Assembly (NCBI GenBank): GCA_963739795.1
Contig: CAVUBL010000015.1
Span: 558,001 to 622,000, forward strand
Source of the DNA: CAVUBL01 sp963739795
GTDB taxonomy: Bacteria > Acidobacteriota > Thermoanaerobaculia > Multivoradales > DATKCC01
Length of the DNA stretch: 64,000 nt
Reading direction: 5' to 3'
Of this stretch, positions 51,268-62,571 are shown piece by piece (position 1 is the stretch's first letter; each line of letters begins with the position of its first letter). Under the pieces are notes generated by a model, which was not told the origin of the DNA, searched no databases, and saw only the letters and a program-made list of their open reading frames with translations. The position numbers and the translations under genes are program-made.

Positions 51268-52765
51268 ACCGCTCCTCCAGCGCGTTCTCGAGCTCGAACC
51301 GATCCGAGAACGGAATCTTCTGCGCACCGATCTCCTGCACCGCCTCGTGCCCCTTGCCGGCCACCACCACCGCGTCGCCCGGCCCCGCCACCGCGATCGC
51401 CCTGCGGATGGCCTCGCGCCGATCCGGGACGATCCGGTACTCGGTGTTTCCGGCGGCCTCGAGCCCCTCCTCGACCTCCCGGATGATTTCCAGCGGGTCC
51501 TCGCTCCGGGGGTTGTCAGAGGTCAAGATCGGCAGGGCCGCGAGCTCGCCCACCACCCGACCCATGGGCGCCCGCTTGTTCCGGTCGCGGTCGCCGCCGG
51601 CGCCGAAGACGACGATCAGGCGACGCCCGGAGAGCTCGGCCACCGAGCTCAGGACGGCCTCGAGGGCGCCCGGGGTGTGGGCGTAGTCGACGTAGACCGG
51701 GAACGGCTGGCCGCAGTCGACGGCCTCCAGGCGCCCCGGGATCGGCTCGCAACCGGCGAGACCGGAGGCCACCGCCTCGTGGCCGAGCCCCAGGGCCTCG
51801 CCGGCCGCGACCGCCGCGAGGAGGTTGGCCAGGTTGTAGCGGCCGAGGAGCGGCGAGCGGATCTCGACATCCCCCCGGGGGGTCTCGACGGTCGCCCGGA
51901 TGCCGTCCTCGGCCAGGTGAGCCTCCCGGGGCCGGACGACGCCGGCTTCCCCGAAGGTGAGGGCGTCCGGCAGCTCGTCGGCCAGGCGACGCCCGTAGGG
52001 GTCGTCGGCGTTGACCACCGCCCGGCCTTCCGGCTTCAGAAGGTCAAAGAGACGCCGCTTGGTGGCGAAGTAGCTCTCGAAGTCCCGGTGGAAGTCGAAG
52101 TGGTCCTGGGTCAGGTTGGTGAACACTGCCACGTCGAAGGTCAGGCCCGAGAGCCGCTCGAGGGCGAGGGCGTGGGAGGAAGCCTCCATGGACGCCGCCT
52201 CGGCGCCCCGACCCCGCCAGCGCCGGAGCAGACGCAGGGTCTCCGGCGCCTCGGGGGTGGTGCGGCCCGCCTCGAGCTCATCGTCCCGGAAGCGGTAGCC
52301 CAGGGTGCCCAGGAGCGCGGTGGGGCGCCCCGCCGCCTCCAGGATCGCCGCCGTCAGGGCGGCGACGGTGGACTTTCCGTTGGTGCCGGTGACCGCCGCC
52401 ATCACCAGCTCGAGCTCCGGGTGGCCCAGGAGACGTGCCGCCAGCGGGCCGGCCAGGGCGCGCGGATCGTCGGTGACGAGCCAGGGCACCGGCGGCGGAT
52501 CGAGATCCTCGGGCGGCGTGCCGGGAGCGGCGAGGACCGCCACCGCCCCGGCCGCCACCGCCCGGCCGGCGAACCGGCGGCCGTCGACCCGCTCGCCGGG
52601 CACGGCCACGAACAGGTCGCCGGGCTGGACGCGCCGCGAGTCGATTCGGACGCCCCCAACTTCGGGATCGACTTCGGGATCGACTTCGGGAGCGACTTTG
52701 GGAGCCGGGGTGGAGCCGTCGGCCGGGCGGATCGGAAATCCCTCGAAGAGCTCGGAAAGGCGCAC
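51245..52765 (-). CDS. murE: UDP-MurNAc-tripeptide synthetase (meso-DAP adding) MurE
   Basis: The 506-residue Mur ligase has IDSRRVQPGDLFVAV, the P-loop VTGTNGKSTVAALTA, SMEASSHALAL, FTNLTQDHFDFH and TSDNPRSEDP. The DNPR motif is the marker of meso-diaminopimelate specificity, indicating a DAP-type Gram-negative wall. The N-terminus contains an insert PEVDPEVDPEV encoded by a 12-base tandem repeat. GTG 52765 follows ftsI by 2 bases with a GGGGAGGG site. Confidence 0.96.
   Translation of the reverse strand: MRLSELFEGFPIRPADGSTPAPKVAPEVDPEVDPEVGGVRIDSRRVQPGDLFVAVPGERVDGRRFAGRAVAAGAVAVLAAPGTPPEDLDPPPVPWLVTDDPRALAGPLAARLLGHPELELVMAAVTGTNGKSTVAALTAAILEAAGRPTALLGTLGYRFRDDELEAGRTTPEAPETLRLLRRWRGRGAEAASMEASSHALALERLSGLTFDVAVFTNLTQDHFDFHRDFESYFATKRRLFDLLKPEGRAVVNADDPYGRRLADELPDALTFGEAGVVRPREAHLAEDGIRATVETPRGDVEIRSPLLGRYNLANLLAAVAAGEALGLGHEAVASGLAGCEPIPGRLEAVDCGQPFPVYVDYAHTPGALEAVLSSVAELSGRRLIVVFGAGGDRDRNKRAPMGRVVGELAALPILTSDNPRSEDPLEIIREVEEGLEAAGNTEYRIVPDRREAIRRAIAVAGPGDAVVVAGKGHEAVQEIGAQKIPFSDRFELENALEERFGQTANR
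52659..52706 (-). repeat. Four 12-bp tandem units inside murE
   Basis: The unit acttcgggatcg repeats at 52659, 52671, 52683 and 52695 with increasing change, encoding repeated PEVD residues in an exposed part of the MurE N-terminal domain. It keeps the frame and probably arose by slippage. Confidence 0.75.
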
Positions 52766-52767
52766 CG

Positions 52768-54522
52768 TCAGCCCTCCCCCCCGGCCCGCCCTGCGGCCCC
52801 GCCCGCGCGCCGGGCGGCCACCACCGCCCGACCGGCCTCGCCGCCCGGCACGGTCGGCATCTCCGGCCGCACCCCCAGGTAGGGGAGGACACGCTCGACG
52901 ATGGCCGAGAAGACCGGCGCCGCCACCAGGCCGCCCGAGGTCAGGCCCGCCCGCGGCTCGTCGATCGCCACCAGGCCGGCCAAGACCGGCCGGCGGGCCG
53001 GCGCGAAGCCGATGAAGTTCGCCACGAACCGGGTCTGGGAGTAGTGGCCGTCGACCACCTTCTGGGCGGTCCCCGTCTTGCCCGCCAGCCGGTAGCCGGG
53101 GATCGCCGCCGTGTGGGCCGTGCCGCCGGGCTCGAACACCCCTTCGAGCATCCGTTCGAGCTCGCGGGCGTTCGTAGGGGAGATCGCCCTCCGCTCCTCC
53201 GTCGGCTCGGTGTGCTCCACTCCGTCGTCGCCGGCCACCGCCTGGACCACGAAGGGGCGATACAGCCGGCCGCCGTCGGCCACCGCCGCCGCCGCGGCGG
53301 CGAGTTGGATGGGCGTCACCGCGATCCCCTGGCCGAAGGAGACGTAGGCGGTGGTGATCGGCTGCCAGTCGGCCAACGTGCGTACCGAGCCGGAGCTCTC
53401 TCCGGGCAGGTCGACGCCGGTACGCTCGCCGAAGCCCAGAGCCCGGATCATCCTGTAGAGGCGCTTCGGGCCCACCTTGAGGCCGATCTTGATCGCCCCG
53501 ACGTTGGAGGAGTGGGCGAGGATCTGCCGGAAGCTCAAGAGGCCGTACGGGTGGTGGTCCGAGATGTGGGTGCCGAAGAGGGTGATCCCCCCCATCTCGC
53601 AGTCGAAGACGTCCGAGGGATCGACCAGGTTCGCGTCCAGGGCCGCCGCTGCCGTGACCACCTTGAAGGTGGAGCCGGGCTCGTAGACGTCGGTCACCGG
53701 CCGGATGCGCTCGAGCTCGGGGTGCTCCAGCGCCCGGTTGGCGTCGTAGGACGGGTAGGTGGCCATGGCGATCACGGCGCCGGTCGCCGGCTCCAGGAGG
53801 ATCGCCCAGCCGCCCTTGGCCCGGTTGCTCTCCACGGCGCGGCCGAGCTCTTGCTCCACCACGTGCTGGATCGAGGCGTCGAGGGTCAGGTACAGGTCCC
53901 GGCCCGGCGTGGCCTCGGCGAAGGAGAGGTCGGGGAAGGCGAGCCGGCTGTCGTCCCGGTTGTCCCGGATCACCGGCCGCTCGGCGCCCCGGCCGGCGAC
54001 CACGTCGTCGTAGCGGTACTCGAGCCCCCGGAGGCCCTCGTCGTCGGTGCCCACATAGCCGAGTAGCGAGGCGGCGAGCTCGCGCATGGGGTAGTAGCGC
54101 TTGCTCTCTTCGATGAAGCCGAGGCCGGGCAGGTCCAGGGCGCGGACCTTGTCGGCCACCGGCGGGTCGAGCTTGCGTTGGATCCAGATCCAGTCCCGGT
54201 CGGAGGTCAACCGCGCCTCGAGGGTGGCGGCGGAAGCGCCCAGGATCGGGGCGAGGGCCCGGGCGGCGACCTTCGGGTCCCCGATCTTCTTGGGCAGGGC
54301 ATAGAGAGAGTCGACCGGCACCGACACCGCCAGCTCACGCCCCCGAGCGTCGTAGATCGTCCCCCGAGGCGGGGCGAGCTCGATCACCCGGAGCTGCTGG
54401 TTGGAGGCCCGCTCCCGGTAGAGGTCGTGGTCGCGCACCTGGAGCTCCGCCAGCCGGGCCGCCACCACGGCGAACCAGAGGCCGCAGAGCACCAGGACGA
54501 GCGCGATTCTTCTTCGACTCAC
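52768..54522 (-). CDS. ftsI: Septal transpeptidase FtsI (PBP3)
   Basis: The 584-residue class B penicillin-binding protein has one N-terminal helix (IALVLVLCGLWFAVVAARLA), a dimerisation/pedestal region (RGTIYDARGRELAVSV) and a transpeptidase domain with the active-site Ser in EPGSTFKVV, SSNVG and AGKTGTAQK. It cross-links septal peptidoglycan with FtsW. The frame continues to 54570; GTG 54522 is chosen because it overlaps the ftsL stop by 4 bases and starts at MSRRRIALVL. Confidence 0.96.
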   Translation of the reverse strand: MSRRRIALVLVLCGLWFAVVAARLAELQVRDHDLYRERASNQQLRVIELAPPRGTIYDARGRELAVSVPVDSLYALPKKIGDPKVAARALAPILGASAATLEARLTSDRDWIWIQRKLDPPVADKVRALDLPGLGFIEESKRYYPMRELAASLLGYVGTDDEGLRGLEYRYDDVVAGRGAERPVIRDNRDDSRLAFPDLSFAEATPGRDLYLTLDASIQHVVEQELGRAVESNRAKGGWAILLEPATGAVIAMATYPSYDANRALEHPELERIRPVTDVYEPGSTFKVVTAAAALDANLVDPSDVFDCEMGGITLFGTHISDHHPYGLLSFRQILAHSSNVGAIKIGLKVGPKRLYRMIRALGFGERTGVDLPGESSGSVRTLADWQPITTAYVSFGQGIAVTPIQLAAAAAAVADGGRLYRPFVVQAVAGDDGVEHTEPTEERRAISPTNARELERMLEGVFEPGGTAHTAAIPGYRLAGKTGTAQKVVDGHYSQTRFVANFIGFAPARRPVLAGLVAIDEPRAGLTSGGLVAAPVFSAIVERVLPYLGVRPEMPTVPGGEAGRAVVAARRAGGAAGRAGGEG

Positions 54523-54974
54523 CGGGTCGGCCCCCCCGCCCTCGTTCCCTCTCCCACCCTCGCCTCCCACCCGGCGCCGGGCTCGGAGGTCGGTTCCTTC
54601 GTCCGAATTCGGCTTCGATCAGGAGCTGAAAGGTCCTCTTGGAAGACGAGCTGGCCGAGGGAGGGCGGGTGCATCCCGAGATCCTCGGCGGCGCGCTTCT
54701 CGACCACCTGGGGGCCGGCCAGGTACGCGGCCTCCAGGCGCAGGCGGCTCTCCTCGCGCCCGAGCTCGTGCTGGCGCAGCCCCAGCTCCTCGATCCGGTA
54801 GCCGGCGTCCAGCACCTGGAGGTGGACCCAGGTGAAGGCGCCGAGGGCCAGCGCCACCGGGGCCAAGACCAGGAGCACCTTGAGCAGGTCGCGCAGGCGT
54901 CTGCGGTCGCGCTCGCGTACGAGGTACTCGTTGGCCACCGGGCGGTGAACGGTGTAGGCGCTCCTCGCGGTCAC
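54519..54974 (-). CDS. ftsL: Cell division protein FtsL-like
   Basis: The 151-residue protein has a basic N-terminus, one transmembrane helix (LLKVLLVLAPVALALGAF), then a periplasmic coiled coil (LGLRQHELGREESRLRLEAA), the FtsL layout. It is assigned mainly by position between rsmH and ftsI. The last about 25 residues are encoded by a C/G-rich piece of the dispersed repeat family and look foreign. GTG 54974 overlaps the rsmH stop by 4 bases. No ftsB is seen. Confidence 0.85.
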   Translation of the reverse strand: MTARSAYTVHRPVANEYLVRERDRRRLRDLLKVLLVLAPVALALGAFTWVHLQVLDAGYRIEELGLRQHELGREESRLRLEAAYLAGPQVVEKRAAEDLGMHPPSLGQLVFQEDLSAPDRSRIRTKEPTSEPGAGWEARVGEGTRAGGPTR

Positions 54975-55963
54975 GGCTCGACCGACCTCCTACGCGCCGC
55001 CCGCAGGCGGGCCGAGCGCGAGCGCGGGTTCTCGGCCACCTCCCGCTCCGAGGGGCGGATCGGCTTCTTGGTGAGCACCTCGAGGACCCGGCTCTCGGCC
55101 CGCGGACGGCCGGTGACCTGGTCGATCTCTCCGCGGGCGAGGTCGCGCAACGTGTTCTTGACGATCCGATCCTCCAGGCTGTGGTAGGAGATGACCACCA
55201 GGCGGCCGTCCTCCTCGAGCAGGTCGACGGCCTCGTCGAGGAACCGCTCCAGGTTGGCGAGCTCCCGGTTGGCCTCGATCCGGAGCGCCTGGAACACCCG
55301 GGTGGCCGGGTTGACTCGACCCTCCCTCCGGCCCTCGCCCGATCGGAGGCCCTTGGCCCGGAGGATCAGCTCCCGCAGCTCTCCCGTGGTGCGCACCGGA
55401 CGCTCCCGGCGCGCCTCCACCAGGGCCCGGGCCACGCGCCGCGCCTGGCGCTCTTCTCCGTACTCTCTGAGGATTCGTGTCAAGTCTGCCTCCGAGTACT
55501 GGTTGACGATCTCCTCGGCGGTGGGGCCACCGTTGCCCATGCGCATGTCGAGGGGGGCGTCGAAACGGAAGCTGAAGCCCCGCTCCGGCGTGTCGAGCTG
55601 GAGCGACGAAACCCCCAGGTCGGCAAGCACCCCGGCCACGCGCACGCCGGAACCCGCGAGACGCGAGGTGGCGGCGAGAGTCGCCACCTCGGCGAAGTTG
55701 CCCGCCACCAGCTCGACCCGCTCCCCGTACGGCGCGAGGCGCCGCGCGGCGCGCTCCAGCGCTTGTGGATCGCGGTCGATCCCCAGCAGCCGGACCGCCG
55801 GCGACGCCTCGAGGATCGCCTCGGAGTGGCCTCCGAGGCCGACGGTGGCGTCGACGAAGAGCCCCCCACGCTCCGGCTCCAGCCGCCGGAGGGCCTCGAT
55901 GACCAGGACTGGTTCATGCTCGACATCCAAGGGCTCGTTCGCCTCGGGACCGGTGGGGGTCAC
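54971..55963 (-). CDS. rsmH: 16S rRNA m4C1402 methyltransferase RsmH (MraW)
   Basis: The 330-residue SAM-dependent enzyme has the motif GGLFVDATVGLGGHSEAIL, LLGIDRDPQALERA, ADLGVSSLQLD and RVFQALRIEANRELANL, all typical of RsmH, and SYHSLEDRIVKN. It methylates 16S rRNA C1402. GTG 55963 follows mraZ by 12 bases with an AGGGGGG run. Confidence 0.95.
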   Translation of the reverse strand: MTPTGPEANEPLDVEHEPVLVIEALRRLEPERGGLFVDATVGLGGHSEAILEASPAVRLLGIDRDPQALERAARRLAPYGERVELVAGNFAEVATLAATSRLAGSGVRVAGVLADLGVSSLQLDTPERGFSFRFDAPLDMRMGNGGPTAEEIVNQYSEADLTRILREYGEERQARRVARALVEARRERPVRTTGELRELILRAKGLRSGEGRREGRVNPATRVFQALRIEANRELANLERFLDEAVDLLEEDGRLVVISYHSLEDRIVKNTLRDLARGEIDQVTGRPRAESRVLEVLTKKPIRPSEREVAENPRSRSARLRAARRRSVEP

Positions 55964-55975
55964 CCCCCTGCGTGG

Positions 55976-56416
55976 TCAGATCTGCAAATCGCTCAAGGCA
56001 CGGAAATCGTCCTCCGTGAACGGCTCTTGCTCCAGCCGCCTCTCGAACCGGTCGCGGTTCCACACCTCCAGGTGGTCCAGGTGCGCCATGACCACCACCT
56101 CCCCCAGGACCTCCGCGCTCTCCCGGAGGATCTGGGGTACGACGATGCGCCCCTGGGCGTCCAGGCGCGCTTGCTGCCCGTAGTAGTTGACCCGCTCGAG
56201 GAAGCGCATCTTCGACCGGTGGGTCGAAGGCATGGCCCCCAGGCGAGCCTCGATCTCCTCCCAGACCGGGAGGGGGTAGACGAGGGCGGAGTCTCCTTGG
56301 ATCGACGTGGCGAAAACGTCCGAGCCCCAGCGCTCTTCCATGTAGTTGCGGAAGGGTGTAGGGATCTTCAGACGTCCCTTGTCGTCGATCTTTGTCGGTG
56401 CACTGCCCCTGAACAT
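55976..56416 (-). CDS. mraZ: Transcriptional regulator MraZ
   Basis: The 146-residue protein has two SpoVT/AbrB-like half domains: MFRGSAPTKIDDKGRLKIPT and ARLDAQGRIVVPQILRESA. MraZ binds repeats before its own gene and represses the dcw operon. ATG 56416 begins the family sequence MFRG; a longer upstream frame is rejected. The box with three repeats is 47-71 bases upstream. Confidence 0.96.
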   Translation of the reverse strand: MFRGSAPTKIDDKGRLKIPTPFRNYMEERWGSDVFATSIQGDSALVYPLPVWEEIEARLGAMPSTHRSKMRFLERVNYYGQQARLDAQGRIVVPQILRESAEVLGEVVVMAHLDHLEVWNRDRFERRLEQEPFTEDDFRALSDLQI

Positions 56417-56447
56417 GACCCCACCCGTCTCCGGAGGATTGCGGTTC

Positions 56448-56487
56448 AGGGTACCAGGACACTCCACAATTGTCCACTTATTTCCAC
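56448..56487 (-). promoter_or_regulatory. MraZ box and dcw promoter
   Basis: On the minus strand three GTGGA units separated by exactly 5 bases (units at 56483-56487, 56473-56477 and 56463-56467) form the classic MraZ operator. Overlapping them, TGGACA (56471-56476), a 17-base spacer and TACCCT (56448-56453) make a plausible promoter. Confidence 0.88.
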
Positions 56488-56636
56488 TGTGGGCCACCGG
56501 AGGTGGCTGCGGAGTCTGAGGCGTCAGGGCCTATCGGCTCGGCCGCTCCCTGGGTGCGCGGGAGGTGCACTCCACCCCGCTCCACCGGGGCTCCGGAGGA
56601 AGGCCGGCGCAGGCTCCGCGCAACTGAACCGCGTTG

Positions 56637-57821
56637 TCAGTTCGAGGTCGGAGGCGGCGCTGTCTTTTCGGAGGTGGGGTGGTCGGCGGGCTTGACGTCC
56701 GGCTTCTTCTGCTGACTGGGCACCGGGTCGAATCCGGCGAAGGGGTCCTGCTGGTCGCGGTGGCCCGCGACGGTGCGGAAGCCGGCCGCGTCGGCCGGCG
56801 GGTCGGCCTTCACGTACGCGTCCTCCTCGAGCTTGTGGAGGTAGTCCTCCATCTTGCTGGCGAGGAGGCGCTGCTGCTCCTGGCCCTTGATCTGGTTCTC
56901 GACCTCGGAGAACGGCTTGACGTGGGCCTCCTCGCGCTTCTCGAGGAGCAGGATGTGGTACCCGCCCCGGCCCTTGACCGGCTCGGAGACATGTCCCGGT
57001 TGGAGGGTGGCGAGGGCGGCCTCCAGGGCCGGATCGAGCTCGCCCTTGGTCACCCACCCGAGGTCGACAGGCTGGCCGGTGGCACCCTGCTTGGAGTACT
57101 TGGCCGCGGCGTCGTCGAAGGAGGTGCCGGCCTGGATCTCGGCGAAGATCTGCCGCGCGAGGCGCTCGAGCTCCTGCGGGTCCGGCCTGGCGGTGTCGAG
57201 GACGATGAGCTCGCGGACCTTGCGCCGCTCGGGGACGCGGTAGCGGTCCTGGTCCGCCCGGTAGACGCGCCGCAGGTCGTCCTCCTCCAGGTCGATCTTG
57301 GCGGTCACTTCCTGGGCCACCACCTGGCGCATCCGGAGCTGCGAGCGCACCTGGTCGCGGAACTCGGCGAGGGAGAGCCCCTGGCGCGACAGGGCGGCAG
57401 CGAACTCGTCGTCGCTCTTGATGCCGAAGCCCTGGCGGATCCTGGCGACGGCGTGGTCGACCTCCTCCTCGGTGGGGAAGATCCGGAGCTGGTCGGCCCG
57501 CGACAGGAGCAGGAGCTCCTCGAACATGTCGCGGAAGACCGTGTTGCCCAGGTTGGCCAGGGCCTTGGCCCGGTCCTTCTCGGACACCTTGGACGCCGTG
57601 ATCTGCGCCAGGGTATCGGCGCGCCGCTGCTGGTACTGGAGCAGCGTGGCGATCTTGTCGTTGACGCGCAGGACCACTCGATCCACCACGTCGGCCCGCG
57701 CCGCCGGGGCGAAGCCCAGGAGACCCGGAACGAGAAGGAGGGTGGCCAGGAGGAGCGACTCAACCCGACGCGCCGAATGTCGGGTAGGTGCCGTCGTAGT
57801 CGAAGGGGAGGTTCCGTTCAT
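56637..57821 (-). CDS. SurA-like periplasmic peptidyl-prolyl isomerase
   Basis: The 394-residue protein has a signal peptide (SLLLATLLLVPGLLGFAPAARA, about 20-41), a SurA N-terminal helical domain (VVLRVNDKIATLLQYQQRRA, ILLLSRADQLRIFPTEE) and a PpiC/parvulin domain (about 215-315: FDDAAAKYSKQGATGQPVDLG, GRGGYHILLLEKR). SurA-type chaperones escort outer-membrane proteins and isomerise prolines. The C-terminal 70 residues are charged and Pro-rich. ATG 57821 lies inside the end of the next gene. It is downstream of mfd and ppiC on the same strand, likely co-transcribed. Confidence 0.85.
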   Translation of the reverse strand: MNGTSPSTTTAPTRHSARRVESLLLATLLLVPGLLGFAPAARADVVDRVVLRVNDKIATLLQYQQRRADTLAQITASKVSEKDRAKALANLGNTVFRDMFEELLLLSRADQLRIFPTEEEVDHAVARIRQGFGIKSDDEFAAALSRQGLSLAEFRDQVRSQLRMRQVVAQEVTAKIDLEEDDLRRVYRADQDRYRVPERRKVRELIVLDTARPDPQELERLARQIFAEIQAGTSFDDAAAKYSKQGATGQPVDLGWVTKGELDPALEAALATLQPGHVSEPVKGRGGYHILLLEKREEAHVKPFSEVENQIKGQEQQRLLASKMEDYLHKLEEDAYVKADPPADAAGFRTVAGHRDQQDPFAGFDPVPSQQKKPDVKPADHPTSEKTAPPPTSN

Positions 57822-58629
57822 AGATTCGCACAGTGTATCGGCTCTTCGCCTGCTCCACCAGCTTGTCGAGCCAGGCCCGGGCGCGCTCCTGGCGGATCTC
57901 CCGCCGCAGGCGAGGCTCGGCCTCGGAAAAGGGGACCACGCGACCCGGGAGCCGGGCGGTGACCTGGAAGATGTGGAAGCCATAGGCCGCCTCGACGATG
58001 TCGCTGACCTGGCCGGGCTTCAGGGCGAAGATGACGTCGGCGAACTCCTCGGGCAGGTCGTCGTAAGCCAGCTCCCCCTGGAGGCCGCCGTAGGGCGCGC
58101 TCGGATCCTGGGAGTGGCGCCGGGCGACCTCGGCGAACGGCTCGCCCCGGTCGAGCTCGGCCTTGGCCTCGTCGGCGGCCTTCCGGCTCTCCACCAGGAT
58201 CTGGCGCAGGCGCACCCGCTCGGGCAGAGTGAGGCGGGCCGTCTCCGACCGGTAGCGCGCCTTCTCCTCCGCCGTCGTGGGGGGCTTGACCGGCGCCGAG
58301 GCGAGGAGAGCGCTCAGGGCGTCGCGGTGGTCGGTGCCGTCGCCGGCGACTCCCCGGTCCTCGGCCACCCGGACCACCAGACACTCGGTCAGGTACTGGT
58401 CGAGGAGGCGGGACAGCACCGGGCTCTCCAGGGCCGCCGCCGGGCTGTCGGTCTGCTGCTCCACCCGGGCGGCGAAGTCGCTGTAGAGGATCTCCCGGTC
58501 GCCGAGGACCGCCACGGCGTCGGGGGAGGGCTCCCGGGGGGAGCAGGCCCCGAGCCCCGCCGCGACCACGGCCAGGGCGAAGGCAAGGGCGAGGGCGAAG
58601 AGCGCCACGGGCTTGCGGTCGGCTCTCAT
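57760..58629 (-). CDS. Lipoprotein PpiC-type peptidyl-prolyl isomerase
   Basis: The 289-residue protein has a lipoprotein signal (ALALAFALAVVAAGLGAC, lipobox LGAC near residue 28), a helical N-domain and a PpiC parvulin domain (about 150-245: VRLRQILVESRKAADEA, QDPSAPYGGLQGEL, GFHIFQVTARLPG). It should fold exported proteins at the membrane. ATG 58629 has a GAGG site; GTG 58653 overlapping the mfd stop by 4 bases is an alternative. It overlaps the next gene by 62 bases. Confidence 0.85.
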   Translation of the reverse strand: MRADRKPVALFALALAFALAVVAAGLGACSPREPSPDAVAVLGDREILYSDFAARVEQQTDSPAAALESPVLSRLLDQYLTECLVVRVAEDRGVAGDGTDHRDALSALLASAPVKPPTTAEEKARYRSETARLTLPERVRLRQILVESRKAADEAKAELDRGEPFAEVARRHSQDPSAPYGGLQGELAYDDLPEEFADVIFALKPGQVSDIVEAAYGFHIFQVTARLPGRVVPFSEAEPRLRREIRQERARAWLDKLVEQAKSRYTVRIYERNLPFDYDGTYPTFGASG

Positions 58630-58649
58630 CCCGGTCCTCACGCCGGTCT

Positions 58650-62219
<3,570 letters not shown>

Positions 62220-62270
62220 ACTTGCTTCTTAACCCGTCCCGACCGTGGATTCGTTCCCGAGCCTGATCAC

Positions 62271-62528
62271 ATCACCCCCGCATCCCCTCGATCCCCTTCC
62301 CTCCCTCGGAGGGGGGAAGGGGACGCCGATCGATCCCATCACCCCCGCATCCCCTCGATCCCCTTCCCTCCCTCGGAGGGGGGAAGGGGACGCCGATCGA
62401 TCCCATCACCCCCGCATCCCCTCGATCCCCTTCCCTCCCTCGGAGGGGGGAAGGGGACGCCGATCGATCCCATCACCCCCGCATCCCCTCGATCCCCTTC
62501 CCTCCCTCGGAGGGGGGAAGGGGACGCC
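62271..62528 (+). repeat. Four tandem 67-bp repeats upstream of mfd
   Basis: Units start at 62271, 62338, 62405 and 62472 with near-perfect identity; the last ends early at 62528. Each contains cgatccccttccctccctcg followed by gaggggggaaggggacgcc, an imperfect hairpin, and is the reverse complement in type of the 35285 array. The rest of 62220-62571 has no gene. The array occupies most of the mfd promoter region. Confidence 0.9.
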
Positions 62529-62571
62529 ACCGCCCATCGCTTCCGGAGGCTTGCTCGTGCTCGGGGCGGGC

